Source: Thiemannella venezuelensis (GTDB lineage: Bacteria > Actinomycetota > Actinomycetes > Streptosporangiales > Streptosporangiaceae). Taken from it: a DNA stretch of 64,000 nt. The notes under the pieces were generated by a model, which was not told the origin of the DNA, searched no databases, and saw only the letters and a program-made list of their open reading frames with translations. Location of the stretch: positions 144,584 through 208,583 of the forward strand of contig NZ_JACHJJ010000014.1 in assembly GCF_014203605.1 (NCBI RefSeq), in the 5' to 3' direction. Shown one piece after another: positions 27,084-35,199 of the stretch; within the stretch, counting starts at the first letter, position 1, and the number at the start of each line of letters is the position of its first letter. Made by a program: the position numbers and the translations under genes.

Positions 27084-27485
27084 TCAGGCGCAGGCGCCGG
27101 TGAGCTCCTCGACCCACTTCACGCCGTCGGTGGCGATCTTCTGCGCCGCGTCGACGGCCTCGTTGGCGTTGTTGACGTTGAAGCCCTCCAGGCTGGCGGC
27201 CACGCCGTCGGCGGCCTCCTTCAGGGAGGTGTTGGCGGCCTTGTCGGCGAGGTCGCCGAGCTGGGCGGCGCCGTCGTTCAGCGCCTTCTCCATCGCGGCG
27301 GGGTCGTTGATCAGCCCGGCCACCTTCGACATGGTCTCGGTAACGATGCCGGCGGCCTGCAGGCACTGCTGGGCCTTGTCGACGCCCTCGCTCACCTGCT
27401 GGATCTCGGAGCAGCCGGTGGTCAGGAGCGCCGCGGCCAGCGCGGAGGCGGCCAGGGCGAGGGTGCGTCGCTGAAGAGGTCGCAT
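27084..27485 (-). CDS. Small putative lipoprotein
   Basis: 133 residues. Signal peptide with lipobox LLTTGCSE (Cys25). The mature part is helical and repeats acidic/Ala stretches (AAMEKALNDGAAQLGDLADKA), with a Cys near residue 41 (KAQQCLQAAG) and one at the C-terminus (LTGACA). No family recognised. It is separate from the transporter operon that follows: 84 bp lie between its start and the downstream end of the liv operon. Confidence 0.75.
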   Translation of the reverse strand: MRPLQRRTLALAASALAAALLTTGCSEIQQVSEGVDKAQQCLQAAGIVTETMSKVAGLINDPAAMEKALNDGAAQLGDLADKAANTSLKEAADGVAASLEGFNVNNANEAVDAAQKIATDGVKWVEELTGACA

Positions 27486-27569
27486 GCTTCGACACTACCC
27501 AACGGCCCGGTACGGCAGGCGGCATCCGCAAGACCGGTTCACCGCCCGCCGCACCGGATCCCGGCGGGA

Positions 27570-28856
27570 TCAGAGCTTGCCGAAGCAGGGGCCGTCCATG
27601 GTGTAGGACTGCGCGGTCGGACCGGTGTAGAAGTCCTTGACGATCGTGACGCCGGTGGGCGCCGCGGTGTCGGGCTTGTTGATCAGCGTCTGCCGGAAGG
27701 TCGCGGTGTTCGGGTCCCCGGCGAAGTTGCCCGCCTCGGGCGGGAGCATGCCCTCGTAGTCGACCGTGTTCAGCGACTTGACCGCGGCGAGGAGGCCCTT
27801 GCGGCTGACGTCCCCGCTCGCGACCATCTTCTCCAGCGCCGCCTTGAGCGGGTAGGACCAGGCCCAGCCGGAGGTGTAGCCGTCGCTCGGGGTGACGTTC
27901 CCCAGCGCCTCGCGCATCGCCTTGTGGCCGGGGGTGTCGGCGCCCCACGGCTTGCCGGGCGAGGACTGCTCGTAGAGGGCGAGGATCGCGGGCGCGGCCG
28001 GGCTCTTCAGCAGCGCCGGGTTCCAGGTGGGGGCGGTGCCGATGAAGCGCCCCTTGAACCCGGCGGCGGCGGACTGGCCGATGACCGCGGCCGCGTCGGC
28101 CGGGCCGGTGGTCAGGATGACCAGGTCGGGCTTGTTCTTGGTGATCTCGGTTATGGCCCGGCCCTGCTCGGTGGCGCCGGACGGGGTCTCGACGGCGGTG
28201 AACTCCAGGCCGTTGCGCTCGGCCGCGGCCTTCGCCCCCGCCGCGGCGTCGGCGCCGTAGTCGCCGGCGTAGTGCACGGCCATGACGGTCTTCGGCTTGT
28301 AGGCCTCCACCGCGTAGTCGACGGCGTTCATGGACTCGACGCAGTAGTTCGCGCCGGTCTCCACGATGACGTCCTCGAACTCCCAGGCCGAGGTCCACGA
28401 CGCGGGCGCGGAGACCACGTTGTTGGCCTTCAGGTCGGCGATGATGGCCGCGGTGGTCGGCGAGCCGAGCGTCTGGGCCAGGCCGAGCACGTTGTTCTTG
28501 ATCTCCTGGTAGACCTGGTTGTGCGTCTCGGGGTTGTACTTGTTGTCGCGGACGTAGGCCTGCACGTCCACCTCGTACTTGCCGCCGATGCCGCCGGCCT
28601 TGTTGACCCGGTTCCAGAACGCCTTCTGCGCCTGGGTGATCGGTACGGCCAGCGCGGCGAACGGCCCGGAGGTCAGGTCGGAGATCGTGCCGAGGTAGAT
28701 GCACCCCTTGTTCCTGTCCACCGGGATCGGGCACGGCTCGCTGGTGACGCCCGTGGTCACGGCGCCCTTCTTATCCTCGTCGTCCCCCCGGATGACACCG
28801 CACGCGGACAGAAGGGCCACCAGGGACACGGCTATCACCAGATGGCGCTTCGACAT
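27570..28856 (-). CDS. HAAT-type ABC transporter substrate-binding lipoprotein (LivK-like)
   Basis: 428 residues, ATG at 28856 with AAAGGAG upstream. The lipobox LLSACGVI marks a lipoprotein tethered outside the membrane. The Periplas_BP_6 fold is recognisable from YLGTISDLTSGPFAALAVP, AVHYAGDYGADAAAGAKAAAE and DLVILTTGPADAAAVIGQ. It captures the substrate for the LivH/LivM permeases encoded directly upstream; its gene comes last in the operon with a 40-bp gap and its own good ribosome-binding site, typical for the highest-expressed subunit. The ligand cannot be read; an acyl-CoA ligase in the operon argues for an organic acid rather than an amino acid. Confidence 0.9.
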   Translation of the reverse strand: MSKRHLVIAVSLVALLSACGVIRGDDEDKKGAVTTGVTSEPCPIPVDRNKGCIYLGTISDLTSGPFAALAVPITQAQKAFWNRVNKAGGIGGKYEVDVQAYVRDNKYNPETHNQVYQEIKNNVLGLAQTLGSPTTAAIIADLKANNVVSAPASWTSAWEFEDVIVETGANYCVESMNAVDYAVEAYKPKTVMAVHYAGDYGADAAAGAKAAAERNGLEFTAVETPSGATEQGRAITEITKNKPDLVILTTGPADAAAVIGQSAAAGFKGRFIGTAPTWNPALLKSPAAPAILALYEQSSPGKPWGADTPGHKAMREALGNVTPSDGYTSGWAWSYPLKAALEKMVASGDVSRKGLLAAVKSLNTVDYEGMLPPEAGNFAGDPNTATFRQTLINKPDTAAPTGVTIVKDFYTGPTAQSYTMDGPCFGKL

Positions 28857-28896
28857 GGATTCGGCTCCTTTTCGGTAGGAGGTGCGAGGAGAAAGG

Positions 28897-30084
28897 TCAA
28901 TACGAGAAGGGCCAGCTCTTCCAGTAGGCGCGGGCGCGGATCCAGATTCCGAAGAGCCCCCGGGGCTCGAAGACGAGGAACAGCACGATCAGCAGGCCGT
29001 ACAGGGCGACCTGGATCTGGAAGACGTTGGGCGTCTGGGTGGTGTCGGCGCTGACGAACGGGAGCAGCGCCGGGAGTTCCTGGGTGATCCGGGGCAGCAG
29101 GGTGACGAACAGCGCCCCGGCGATCGCCCCGGAGACCGTGGCCACTCCGCCGATCAGGACCATCGCGATGAACTGCACCGACATCAGCAGGTTGAACGAG
29201 CCGGGGTCGAAGAACCCGGTGACCGTGTACATCAGCGCGCCCGCGCAGCCCGCGTAGCCCGAGGAGATCGCGAAGGCGAGCGTCTTGTAGCGGGTCAGCG
29301 GCACGCCGATCACCTCCGCGGCGATGTCGCGGTCGCGGATCGCGGAGAAGGCCCGGCCGATCCGGGAGCGGGCGAGGTTGCGCGCGGCCACCGCGAAGAC
29401 CACCAGCAGCACGAGCATCAGCATGTAGAGCGACTGCGCCCGGGTGCCGAGCGCGCTGTCGGCGTCGAACCGGAAGCCGAACAGCTCGGGCACGGCGGCC
29501 GGGCGGCCCACGCCGGGGCCGCCGGTCAGGTGGTCCCACTCCTTGAAGACGTGCTCGCCGAGGAAGACCAGCCCGAGCGTGACGATCGCCAGGTAGAGGC
29601 CGCGCAGCCGGGCGGCGAGCGGGGCGACGAGCACTCCGGCCAGCGCCGCGGCCGCTCCGGCGGCGGGCAGCCAGACGAGCATGCTGGTGATCCCGAAGCC
29701 CAGGGTGCGCCCGCCGGGGTCCCCGGAGACCGCCGCCGCGGTGTAGGCGCCGACGGCGACGAAGAAGGCGTGGCCGAGCGAGACCTGGCCGGCGTAGCCG
29801 GTGACGATGTTGAGCCCGATCGCGCCGATCGCCGCGACGTACCCGGCCGCCAGCAGGACCAGCAGGTCGTCGGGGAGGCCGCTGAGCAGGACCGCGGCGC
29901 CCAGCAGCAGCGCGAGCCCGGCCTTCTTGGCCCGGGTGTCGAGCAGCGCCATGTCCTGGGCGTAGGCGGTGTAGAGCAGCGGGCGCCCCTTCGGCCGGCG
30001 CGCCCGGACCGCCCCGGGGCCCCCGGGGCCGCTGTCCGGACGCACGCCCGGACGCACGCCGACCTGTCCGGTCCGCTCGGTCAT
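28897..30084 (-). CDS. livM: HAAT-type ABC transporter permease (LivM-like)
   Basis: 395 residues. It is a multi-spanning membrane protein with the branched-chain permease motif LNIVTGYAGQVSLGHAFFVAVGAYT and the conserved AIRDRDIAAEVIGVPLTRYK loop. The N-terminal 40-60 residues are an additional hydrophilic leader rich in Pro, Gly and Arg (VRPDSGPGGPGAV). Its ATG start overlaps the LivH stop (ATGA). It pairs with LivH to form the membrane channel. Confidence 0.9.
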   Translation of the reverse strand: MTERTGQVGVRPGVRPDSGPGGPGAVRARRPKGRPLLYTAYAQDMALLDTRAKKAGLALLLGAAVLLSGLPDDLLVLLAAGYVAAIGAIGLNIVTGYAGQVSLGHAFFVAVGAYTAAAVSGDPGGRTLGFGITSMLVWLPAAGAAAALAGVLVAPLAARLRGLYLAIVTLGLVFLGEHVFKEWDHLTGGPGVGRPAAVPELFGFRFDADSALGTRAQSLYMLMLVLLVVFAVAARNLARSRIGRAFSAIRDRDIAAEVIGVPLTRYKTLAFAISSGYAGCAGALMYTVTGFFDPGSFNLLMSVQFIAMVLIGGVATVSGAIAGALFVTLLPRITQELPALLPFVSADTTQTPNVFQIQVALYGLLIVLFLVFEPRGLFGIWIRARAYWKSWPFSY

Positions 30085-30968
30085 ACCCGTTCCACCTCCG
30101 GAGTGCCGAACAGGCCGTACGGTCTGACCAGCAGGACCAGGAGCATGACCGCGTACGGCGTGACGACCGCGAAGTTCTGCCCCAGCCAGGGCGCGAGATC
30201 ACCCTGGTAGGACTGGACCAGCGACTCCACGACCCCGATCGCCAGCCCGCCGATCACCGCGCCGCCGAGCGAGTCGAGCCCGCCGACGATGATCGCGGGC
30301 AGCGCCTTGAGCGCGATGATCCAGGTGAGCTGGTCCACGCCCTGCCCGGTGCCGGCGAAGGTCCCGGCGATGGCGGCCAGCCCTCCGGCCAGTGCCCAGG
30401 AGAGCGCGAAGACCATGCCGACCGAGACGCCCTGGGCGAGCGCGGTCTCCTGGTCGAAGGCGGCCGCCCGCATGGCCAGGCCGTACCGGGTGTAGCGGAA
30501 GAACGCGAACAGCAGGGAGACGAGCACGGCCGTGGTCAGCAGCATCGCGATCCACCGCTGCTGCACGGCCAGGCCGCCGACCTCCACCAGGCTCAGTCCC
30601 CACGGATCGCCGACCTGGCGCACGTCCAGCCCGATGAAGCCGTTGACCACGACCCGGACGACGACGTCGATCCCGAGCGTGATGATCGCCACGACGAAGA
30701 CGGGCCGGCCGACCATCGGGCGGATCGCGACCCGCTCCACGCCCAGGGCCAGCCCGGCCACCAGCAGCGCCGCCAGCGGCACGGCGAGGTAGAAGCCGGT
30801 CGTCCCGGCCAGGTGGCTGACCGCCACCGCTCCGGCGATCATGAAGGCGGGCTGGGCGAAGCTGATCACCCGCGTCGCCTTGTAGACGATCACGAACCCG
30901 AGGGCCAGCAGGGCGTAGACCGAGCCGTTGCCCAGCCCGCGCACCAGCGATTCGAGCACACCCTTCAT
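30081..30968 (-). CDS. livH: HAAT-type ABC transporter permease (LivH-like)
   Basis: 295 residues from an ATG at 30968. The membrane segments and the motif LALGFVIVYKATRVISFAQP plus ALSWALAGGLAAIAGTF and KALPAIIVGGLDSLGGAVIGGL are typical of LivH permeases. Overlap with the acyl-CoA ligase stop (ATGA at 30965-30968) and with livM (30081-30084) shows tight coupling. It works with LivM and the two ATPases of the same operon. Confidence 0.92.
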   Translation of the reverse strand: MKGVLESLVRGLGNGSVYALLALGFVIVYKATRVISFAQPAFMIAGAVAVSHLAGTTGFYLAVPLAALLVAGLALGVERVAIRPMVGRPVFVVAIITLGIDVVVRVVVNGFIGLDVRQVGDPWGLSLVEVGGLAVQQRWIAMLLTTAVLVSLLFAFFRYTRYGLAMRAAAFDQETALAQGVSVGMVFALSWALAGGLAAIAGTFAGTGQGVDQLTWIIALKALPAIIVGGLDSLGGAVIGGLAIGVVESLVQSYQGDLAPWLGQNFAVVTPYAVMLLVLLVRPYGLFGTPEVERV

Positions 30969-32818
30969 CGGTCCCGGTACATCCCTTCGACGAGGTCGGC
31001 GAAGAGCCGTTCGACCGCGCTCCGCTTGACCTTCTGGGTGGCGGTGAGCTCGCCGTCCTCGTGGTCGAGCTCCTTGGGCAGCAGCGCGAACCGCTTGACC
31101 TGCTCGACCCGGGCGAACCGCTCGTTGACATCGTCGACGACCCGCTGCACGAGCTCCCGGACCTCGGCCTTCTCCGACAGGTCCCGGTAGGTCGTGTACG
31201 GCAGGCCGCGGCGGCGCGCCCACTCCCCCACCGTGTCGAGCTCGATGCCGATCAGCGCGGCCAGGTGCTTGCGGCGGTCGCCGACGACGACGGCCTCCTT
31301 GACGTACGGCGAGGCCTTGAGCGCGTTCTCGATCTCGCTCGGCGCGATGTTCTTGCCGCCGGCCGTGATGATGATGTCCTTCATCCGGTCGGTGATCCTG
31401 ACGTGGGTGCCGTCCACCCACTCGCCGACGTCGCCGGTGTGCAGCCAGCCGTCGGCGTCGAGCACGTCGGCGGTGGCGCGGGGGTCGCGCCAGTATCCGG
31501 CGAAGGTGCCCGGGTGCCGGGTGAGGATCTCGCCGGTCAGCTCGTCGATCCTCAGCTCCACGCCCTCGTGGGGCTCGCCGACGGTGCCGAGCCTGATCCG
31601 GCCGGGACGGTTGCCGGTGGCGACGGCGGTGTTCTCGCTCATGCCGTACACCTCGTGCATGGCGATCCCGATGCCCATGTAGAACTTGAGCACGGCGGGC
31701 GCGATCGGCGCCGCGCCGGAGGCGGCGTAGCGGACCCGGCGCATGCCCAGCCGCTCGCGCAGCGCGCGGTAGCACAACAGCCAGCCGGCGCCGTACAGCA
31801 TCCGCGTGCGCGGGGTGTGCGTGCCGCCGGTGCGCACCAGCTCGTCGCCGATCCGGTCGGCCACCCGGAGCCAGAACCGGGTGACGGCGCGCTTGAACGG
31901 CGAGGCCGACTCCAGCCGGATCTCCACCCCGGCGAGAACCTTCTCCCAGATGCGCGGCACCCCGAACAGGATCGTCGGCTGCACCTCGCGCAGGTTGGCC
32001 TGGACGGTCTCGATGGACTCGGCGAAGTTGACCTGGACCCCGGCGGCGGCGTTGAACCAGACCGTGAAGGCCCGTTCGGCCACGTGGCACAGCGGCAGGT
32101 ACGACAGGATGAGGTCCTTCTCCGACGGCGGCGGCGAGGCGAAGCCGCCTCCCTCGACGAGCCGCGCGATCGCGTACTCGACGTTGCCGACGGTCAGCAT
32201 CACGCCCTTGGGCGGGCCGGTGGTGCCGGAGGTGTAGATCAGTGTGATCACGTCGTCGGGCAGGGTGGCGGCCATCCGCCGCTCGACCGCGCCGGGGTCC
32301 TCCTCCCGGTGGGCCGCCCCGATCTCCAGCAGCTCGGTCCAGGACATGAGCCGGGGGTCGTCGTAGCGCCCGCGCACGCCCCGCGGCTCGACGTAGACGA
32401 TCCGCTCCAGTTCCGGGCAGCGGCCGGCGACCTCCAGCGCCTTGTCGACCTGCTCCTGGTCCTCGGCGAGGAGGATCCTCGCCCCGGAGTGAGAGAGCAG
32501 GTAGGCGGCCTCGGCGGCCGGGTTGGTGGGGTACAGGCCGACCGTGACGCCGCGGACCGCGACGATCGCGAGGTCGGCGTAGAGCCACTCGCGCCGGTTC
32601 TCCGAGTGCACGGCCACCCGGTCGCCGGGCTCGACGCCGAGCGCGAGCAGGGCGTGCGCGACGAGCTGGACGTTCTCCCAGTAGTCCGCCCAGGTGACCT
32701 CCTGCCAGATGCCGAAGTCCTTCTCCCGCATGGCGACGCGGCCGGGCGCGGCCCGGGCCCGGTCGCGGACCCGGGTGGCGACGGTCGTGGTTCCGGTGCG
32801 GTCTTGCGTGAGCGTCAT
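30965..32818 (-). CDS. Long-chain acyl-CoA synthetase-type AMP-dependent ligase
   Basis: 617 residues. The ATP-binding P-loop LIYTSGTTGPPKGVML, the YGMSENTAV motif, the AMP-binding LHTGDVGEWVDGTHVRITDRMKDII and the C-terminal Lys region ATQKVKR are all present, so it is a complete long-chain fatty-acid/acyl-CoA ligase-like enzyme. It lies between LivG and LivH with ATGA overlaps on both sides. Embedding a ligase in a HAAT operon is a recurring arrangement and suggests that imported acid is activated to its CoA ester on entry. Substrate chain length or ring type cannot be inferred. Confidence 0.92.
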   Translation of the reverse strand: MTLTQDRTGTTTVATRVRDRARAAPGRVAMREKDFGIWQEVTWADYWENVQLVAHALLALGVEPGDRVAVHSENRREWLYADLAIVAVRGVTVGLYPTNPAAEAAYLLSHSGARILLAEDQEQVDKALEVAGRCPELERIVYVEPRGVRGRYDDPRLMSWTELLEIGAAHREEDPGAVERRMAATLPDDVITLIYTSGTTGPPKGVMLTVGNVEYAIARLVEGGGFASPPPSEKDLILSYLPLCHVAERAFTVWFNAAAGVQVNFAESIETVQANLREVQPTILFGVPRIWEKVLAGVEIRLESASPFKRAVTRFWLRVADRIGDELVRTGGTHTPRTRMLYGAGWLLCYRALRERLGMRRVRYAASGAAPIAPAVLKFYMGIGIAMHEVYGMSENTAVATGNRPGRIRLGTVGEPHEGVELRIDELTGEILTRHPGTFAGYWRDPRATADVLDADGWLHTGDVGEWVDGTHVRITDRMKDIIITAGGKNIAPSEIENALKASPYVKEAVVVGDRRKHLAALIGIELDTVGEWARRRGLPYTTYRDLSEKAEVRELVQRVVDDVNERFARVEQVKRFALLPKELDHEDGELTATQKVKRSAVERLFADLVEGMYRDR

Positions 32819-33606
32819 GGCGCCCCTCCCAGGTAGGCCGCGACGACCTTGGGGTCGCGCTGGACCTCGGCCGGGGTGCCGAGCGCGACCGGGCGCCCGA
32901 AGTCGAGCACGAGCACCCGGTCGGCCAGGTCCATGACCAGGCCCATGTCGTGGTCGACGAGCACGACGGGCACGCCGAGCTCGTCGCGGATGTCGAGGAC
33001 GAAGCGGGCCATGTCCTCGGTCTCCTCCAGGTTCATCCCGGCGACCGGCTCGTCCAGCAGCAGCAGGCGGGGCTCCATCGCCAGCGCGCGGCCGAGCTCG
33101 ACGCGTTTCTGCACGCCGTACGGGAGCAGCCGGACGGGGTGGCGGCGCCAGGCCGCCAGGTCGAGGAAGTCGATGATGTCCTCGACGCGGGCGCGGGCGG
33201 CGAGCTCCTCTCGGCGCGCCCGGCCCAGCCAGAGCAGGGCCTGCAGCGGGCCGTAGCCGAAGTGGTGGTGGCGGCCGAGCATGAGGTTGTCGAGCACGGT
33301 CAGGTTGTGGAACAGCTCGACGTTCTGGAAGGTGCGGGCCAGGCCCATGGCGGCGATCCGGTGCGGGGGGCGGCCGATGACGTCCTCGCCGAGGAAGGTC
33401 ACCGTGCCGCGCTGGGGCCGGTAGACGCCGGACAGCACGTTGAAGACGGACGTCTTGCCCGCGCCGTTCGGGCCGATGACGGCGAACAGCTCGGCCGGGG
33501 CCACCTCGAAGGAGACCCCGTCGATCGCCTTCACCCCCGCGAACGCGAGGCCGACGTCCTCGACCTTCAGCACGGGCGGTACGGCCTCCCGGGCTCCGCC
33601 CGTCAT
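32815..33606 (-). CDS. livG: HAAT-type ABC transporter ATPase (LivG-like)
   Basis: 263 residues. Walker A GPNGAGKT, the Q-loop MGLARTFQNVELF, Walker B LLLLDEPVAGMN and the switch His in VVLVDHDMGLVM are present. The sequence LLPYGVQKRVELG replaces a canonical LSGGQ with a YGVQKR signature, as usual for LivG proteins. I chose the ATG at 33606, which overlaps the LivF stop (ATGA); an in-frame ATG at 33615 is the alternative. Its stop overlaps the ligase start at 32815-32818. Confidence 0.9.
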   Translation of the reverse strand: MTGGAREAVPPVLKVEDVGLAFAGVKAIDGVSFEVAPAELFAVIGPNGAGKTSVFNVLSGVYRPQRGTVTFLGEDVIGRPPHRIAAMGLARTFQNVELFHNLTVLDNLMLGRHHHFGYGPLQALLWLGRARREELAARARVEDIIDFLDLAAWRRHPVRLLPYGVQKRVELGRALAMEPRLLLLDEPVAGMNLEETEDMARFVLDIRDELGVPVVLVDHDMGLVMDLADRVLVLDFGRPVALGTPAEVQRDPKVVAAYLGGAP

Positions 33607-34388
33607 GACAGCCACCTCTTCCTGCGCCGGTAGTGCTTGACCTCGCGGAAGGACTTGACCGCCCCCTCCGCGCCGAGGCCGAGGTAGAACTCCTTGATGT
33701 CCTCGTCGGCCAGGAGCTCGGCCGCCGGGCGGTCCATGACGATCTTCCCGGTCTCCATGACGTAGCCGTGGTCGGCGACCGACAGCGCCATCGTGGCGTT
33801 CTGCTCGACGAGCAGCACCGTGGTCCCCTGCCGGTTGATCTCGACGACGAGGTCGCGGACCTGCCGGACCAGCGAGGGGGCGAGACCGAGGCTGGGCTCG
33901 TCCAGCAGCAGGTAGCGGGGGCCGGCCATGAGCGCCCTGCCCACCGCCAGCATCTGCTGCTCGCCGCCGGACAGGTAGCCGGAGACGTTCCTGCGCCTCT
34001 CCTTCAGCAGCGGGAACAACCCGTAGACCCGCTCCAGGTTCTCGGCGGAGGACCGGGCGGCGGTGTGCGCGCCGACCTTCAGGTTCTCCTCGACGGTGAG
34101 CTCGGCGAAGATCCGCCGCCCCTCCATGACCTGGCTGACGCCGCGCCGTACGAGCTGCGCGGGGCGCAGGCCGTGCACGGGCTCGCCGTCGAGGAGGACC
34201 GACCCCTTGGTGATCTCGCCGTCGTGCACGTCCAGCAGGCCCGACAGGGCCCGCAGCAGGGTGGTCTTGCCCGCTCCGTTCGCGCCGAGCAGGGCCACGA
34301 TCGATCCGGCCGGCACCCGCAGGCTGACTCCGCGCAGCACCAGCATCACGTCGTCGTAGACGACCTCGAGGTTGCGGACCTCCAGCAT
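33603..34388 (-). CDS. livF: HAAT-type ABC transporter ATPase (LivF-like)
   Basis: 261 residues, ATG at 34388. Walker A LLGANGAGKTTLLRAL, signature YLSGGEQQMLAVGRALM, Walker B YLLLDEPSLGLAPSLV and the H-loop VLLVEQNATM are present. First gene of the operon livF-livG-ligase-livH-livM-livK, all on the minus strand with ATGA overlaps through livM. The 155-bp region upstream is shared with the divergent UBP zinc-finger gene. Confidence 0.92.
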   Translation of the reverse strand: MLEVRNLEVVYDDVMLVLRGVSLRVPAGSIVALLGANGAGKTTLLRALSGLLDVHDGEITKGSVLLDGEPVHGLRPAQLVRRGVSQVMEGRRIFAELTVEENLKVGAHTAARSSAENLERVYGLFPLLKERRRNVSGYLSGGEQQMLAVGRALMAGPRYLLLDEPSLGLAPSLVRQVRDLVVEINRQGTTVLLVEQNATMALSVADHGYVMETGKIVMDRPAAELLADEDIKEFYLGLGAEGAVKSFREVKHYRRRKRWLS

Positions 34389-34543
34389 CGGGCTCCCTGA
34401 GGTTTGCGGCCTAGGTCACCCCCCGATGAAGGACAGAGTGAGACACGGTGGACCCCTGATCAATAGGCGCGGCGGCGAGGTGTCCAAATCGGAACATGGC
34501 TCTGGTCGTACGATCGCGGTGAGACGACTGTGTAAGGGAGAAC

Positions 34544-34801
34544 ATGTCCGCCTGCGAACACCTCACCTCGGTCCAGGACCCGCCCGCCCGCACGCCCGGC
34601 GGGTGCGAGGAGTGCCTGGCCACCGGGAGCCGCTGGGTCCACCTGCGCCGGTGCCTGTCCTGCGGGCACGTCGGCTGCTGCGACTCCTCGCCGAACAGGC
34701 ACGCCACCGCCCACTTCAAGGAGAGCGGCCACCCGGTCGTGGCCTCCTTCGAACCGGGCGAGACGTGGCGCTGGTGCTACGCCGACCAGACCCTGGGCTG
34801 A
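34544..34801 (+). CDS. UBP-type zinc finger protein
   Basis: 85 residues, ATG at 34544 with GGGAG upstream. The Cys/His pattern CEHL, CEECLATGSRWVHLRRCLSCGHVGCCDSSPNRHA and HFKESGHPVV is the compact ZnF-UBP domain that in eukaryotes binds ubiquitin C-termini. Bacterial copies of this length occur beside Na+/H+ antiporter genes in actinomycetes, as here (antiporter 0.4 kb downstream, opposite strand). Its partner is unknown since these bacteria lack ubiquitin. Confidence 0.9.
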   Translation: MSACEHLTSVQDPPARTPGGCEECLATGSRWVHLRRCLSCGHVGCCDSSPNRHATAHFKESGHPVVASFEPGETWRWCYADQTLG

Positions 34802-35199
34802 CGGCGCGGGCGGCCTGCGCCCGGCGGGGATGAGAGGTCCCTCAGTCCTGCGGAGGAGGGTCTCCGGCCTTCCGGCGGATGGAGAAGCGCCGCCGCGTCG
34901 GGGAGGCTGGGGTGCGAGGCCGCGCGCCGGGGCCCCGTTCCCCGGTGCGCGTCGGGCCCCCGGGGAGCAGGAGGCGTTCGTGGAACAGACCGTCATGAGC
35001 GGGTTCTTCGCGCGAGGGCTCCGGTGGCCGAAAGGAGTCCCGCCTCCCGGCCGGGCGAACGCGATCTCCCTGGCCGCGGAGCGGGAACCCGGCGGTGCGG
35101 CCTAGGCCGACCGGCTGCCCACCCTCGTCCTGACCGGAGTGCGCCCCGCGTGAGGAACGGCGGCGGACACACGCCGTCCGCGCACCGCCGGTCCGTGAT
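34802..35199. other. Intergenic region, no convincing gene
   Basis: 398 bp between the UBP zinc finger and the convergent antiporter gene. An open frame at 34830-35105 has no ribosome-binding site and an Arg/Pro/Gly-rich composition typical of non-coding GC-rich DNA. No repeats or RNA signatures were found. Confidence 0.4.

Noticed and set aside
27557..27571. Possible terminator GATCCC-ggc-GGGATC after livK
   Set aside because: The arms are only six bases with a three-base loop and overlap the stop codon; too weak to call.
27006..29054. A 682-codon plus-strand frame in the transporter operon
   Set aside because: It is antisense to the lipoprotein, LivK-like and LivM-like genes and contains no recognisable protein pattern.
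34830..35105. A 91-codon gene between the UBP zinc finger and the antiporter
   Set aside because: No ribosome-binding site, no conserved motif and composition typical of non-coding sequence.
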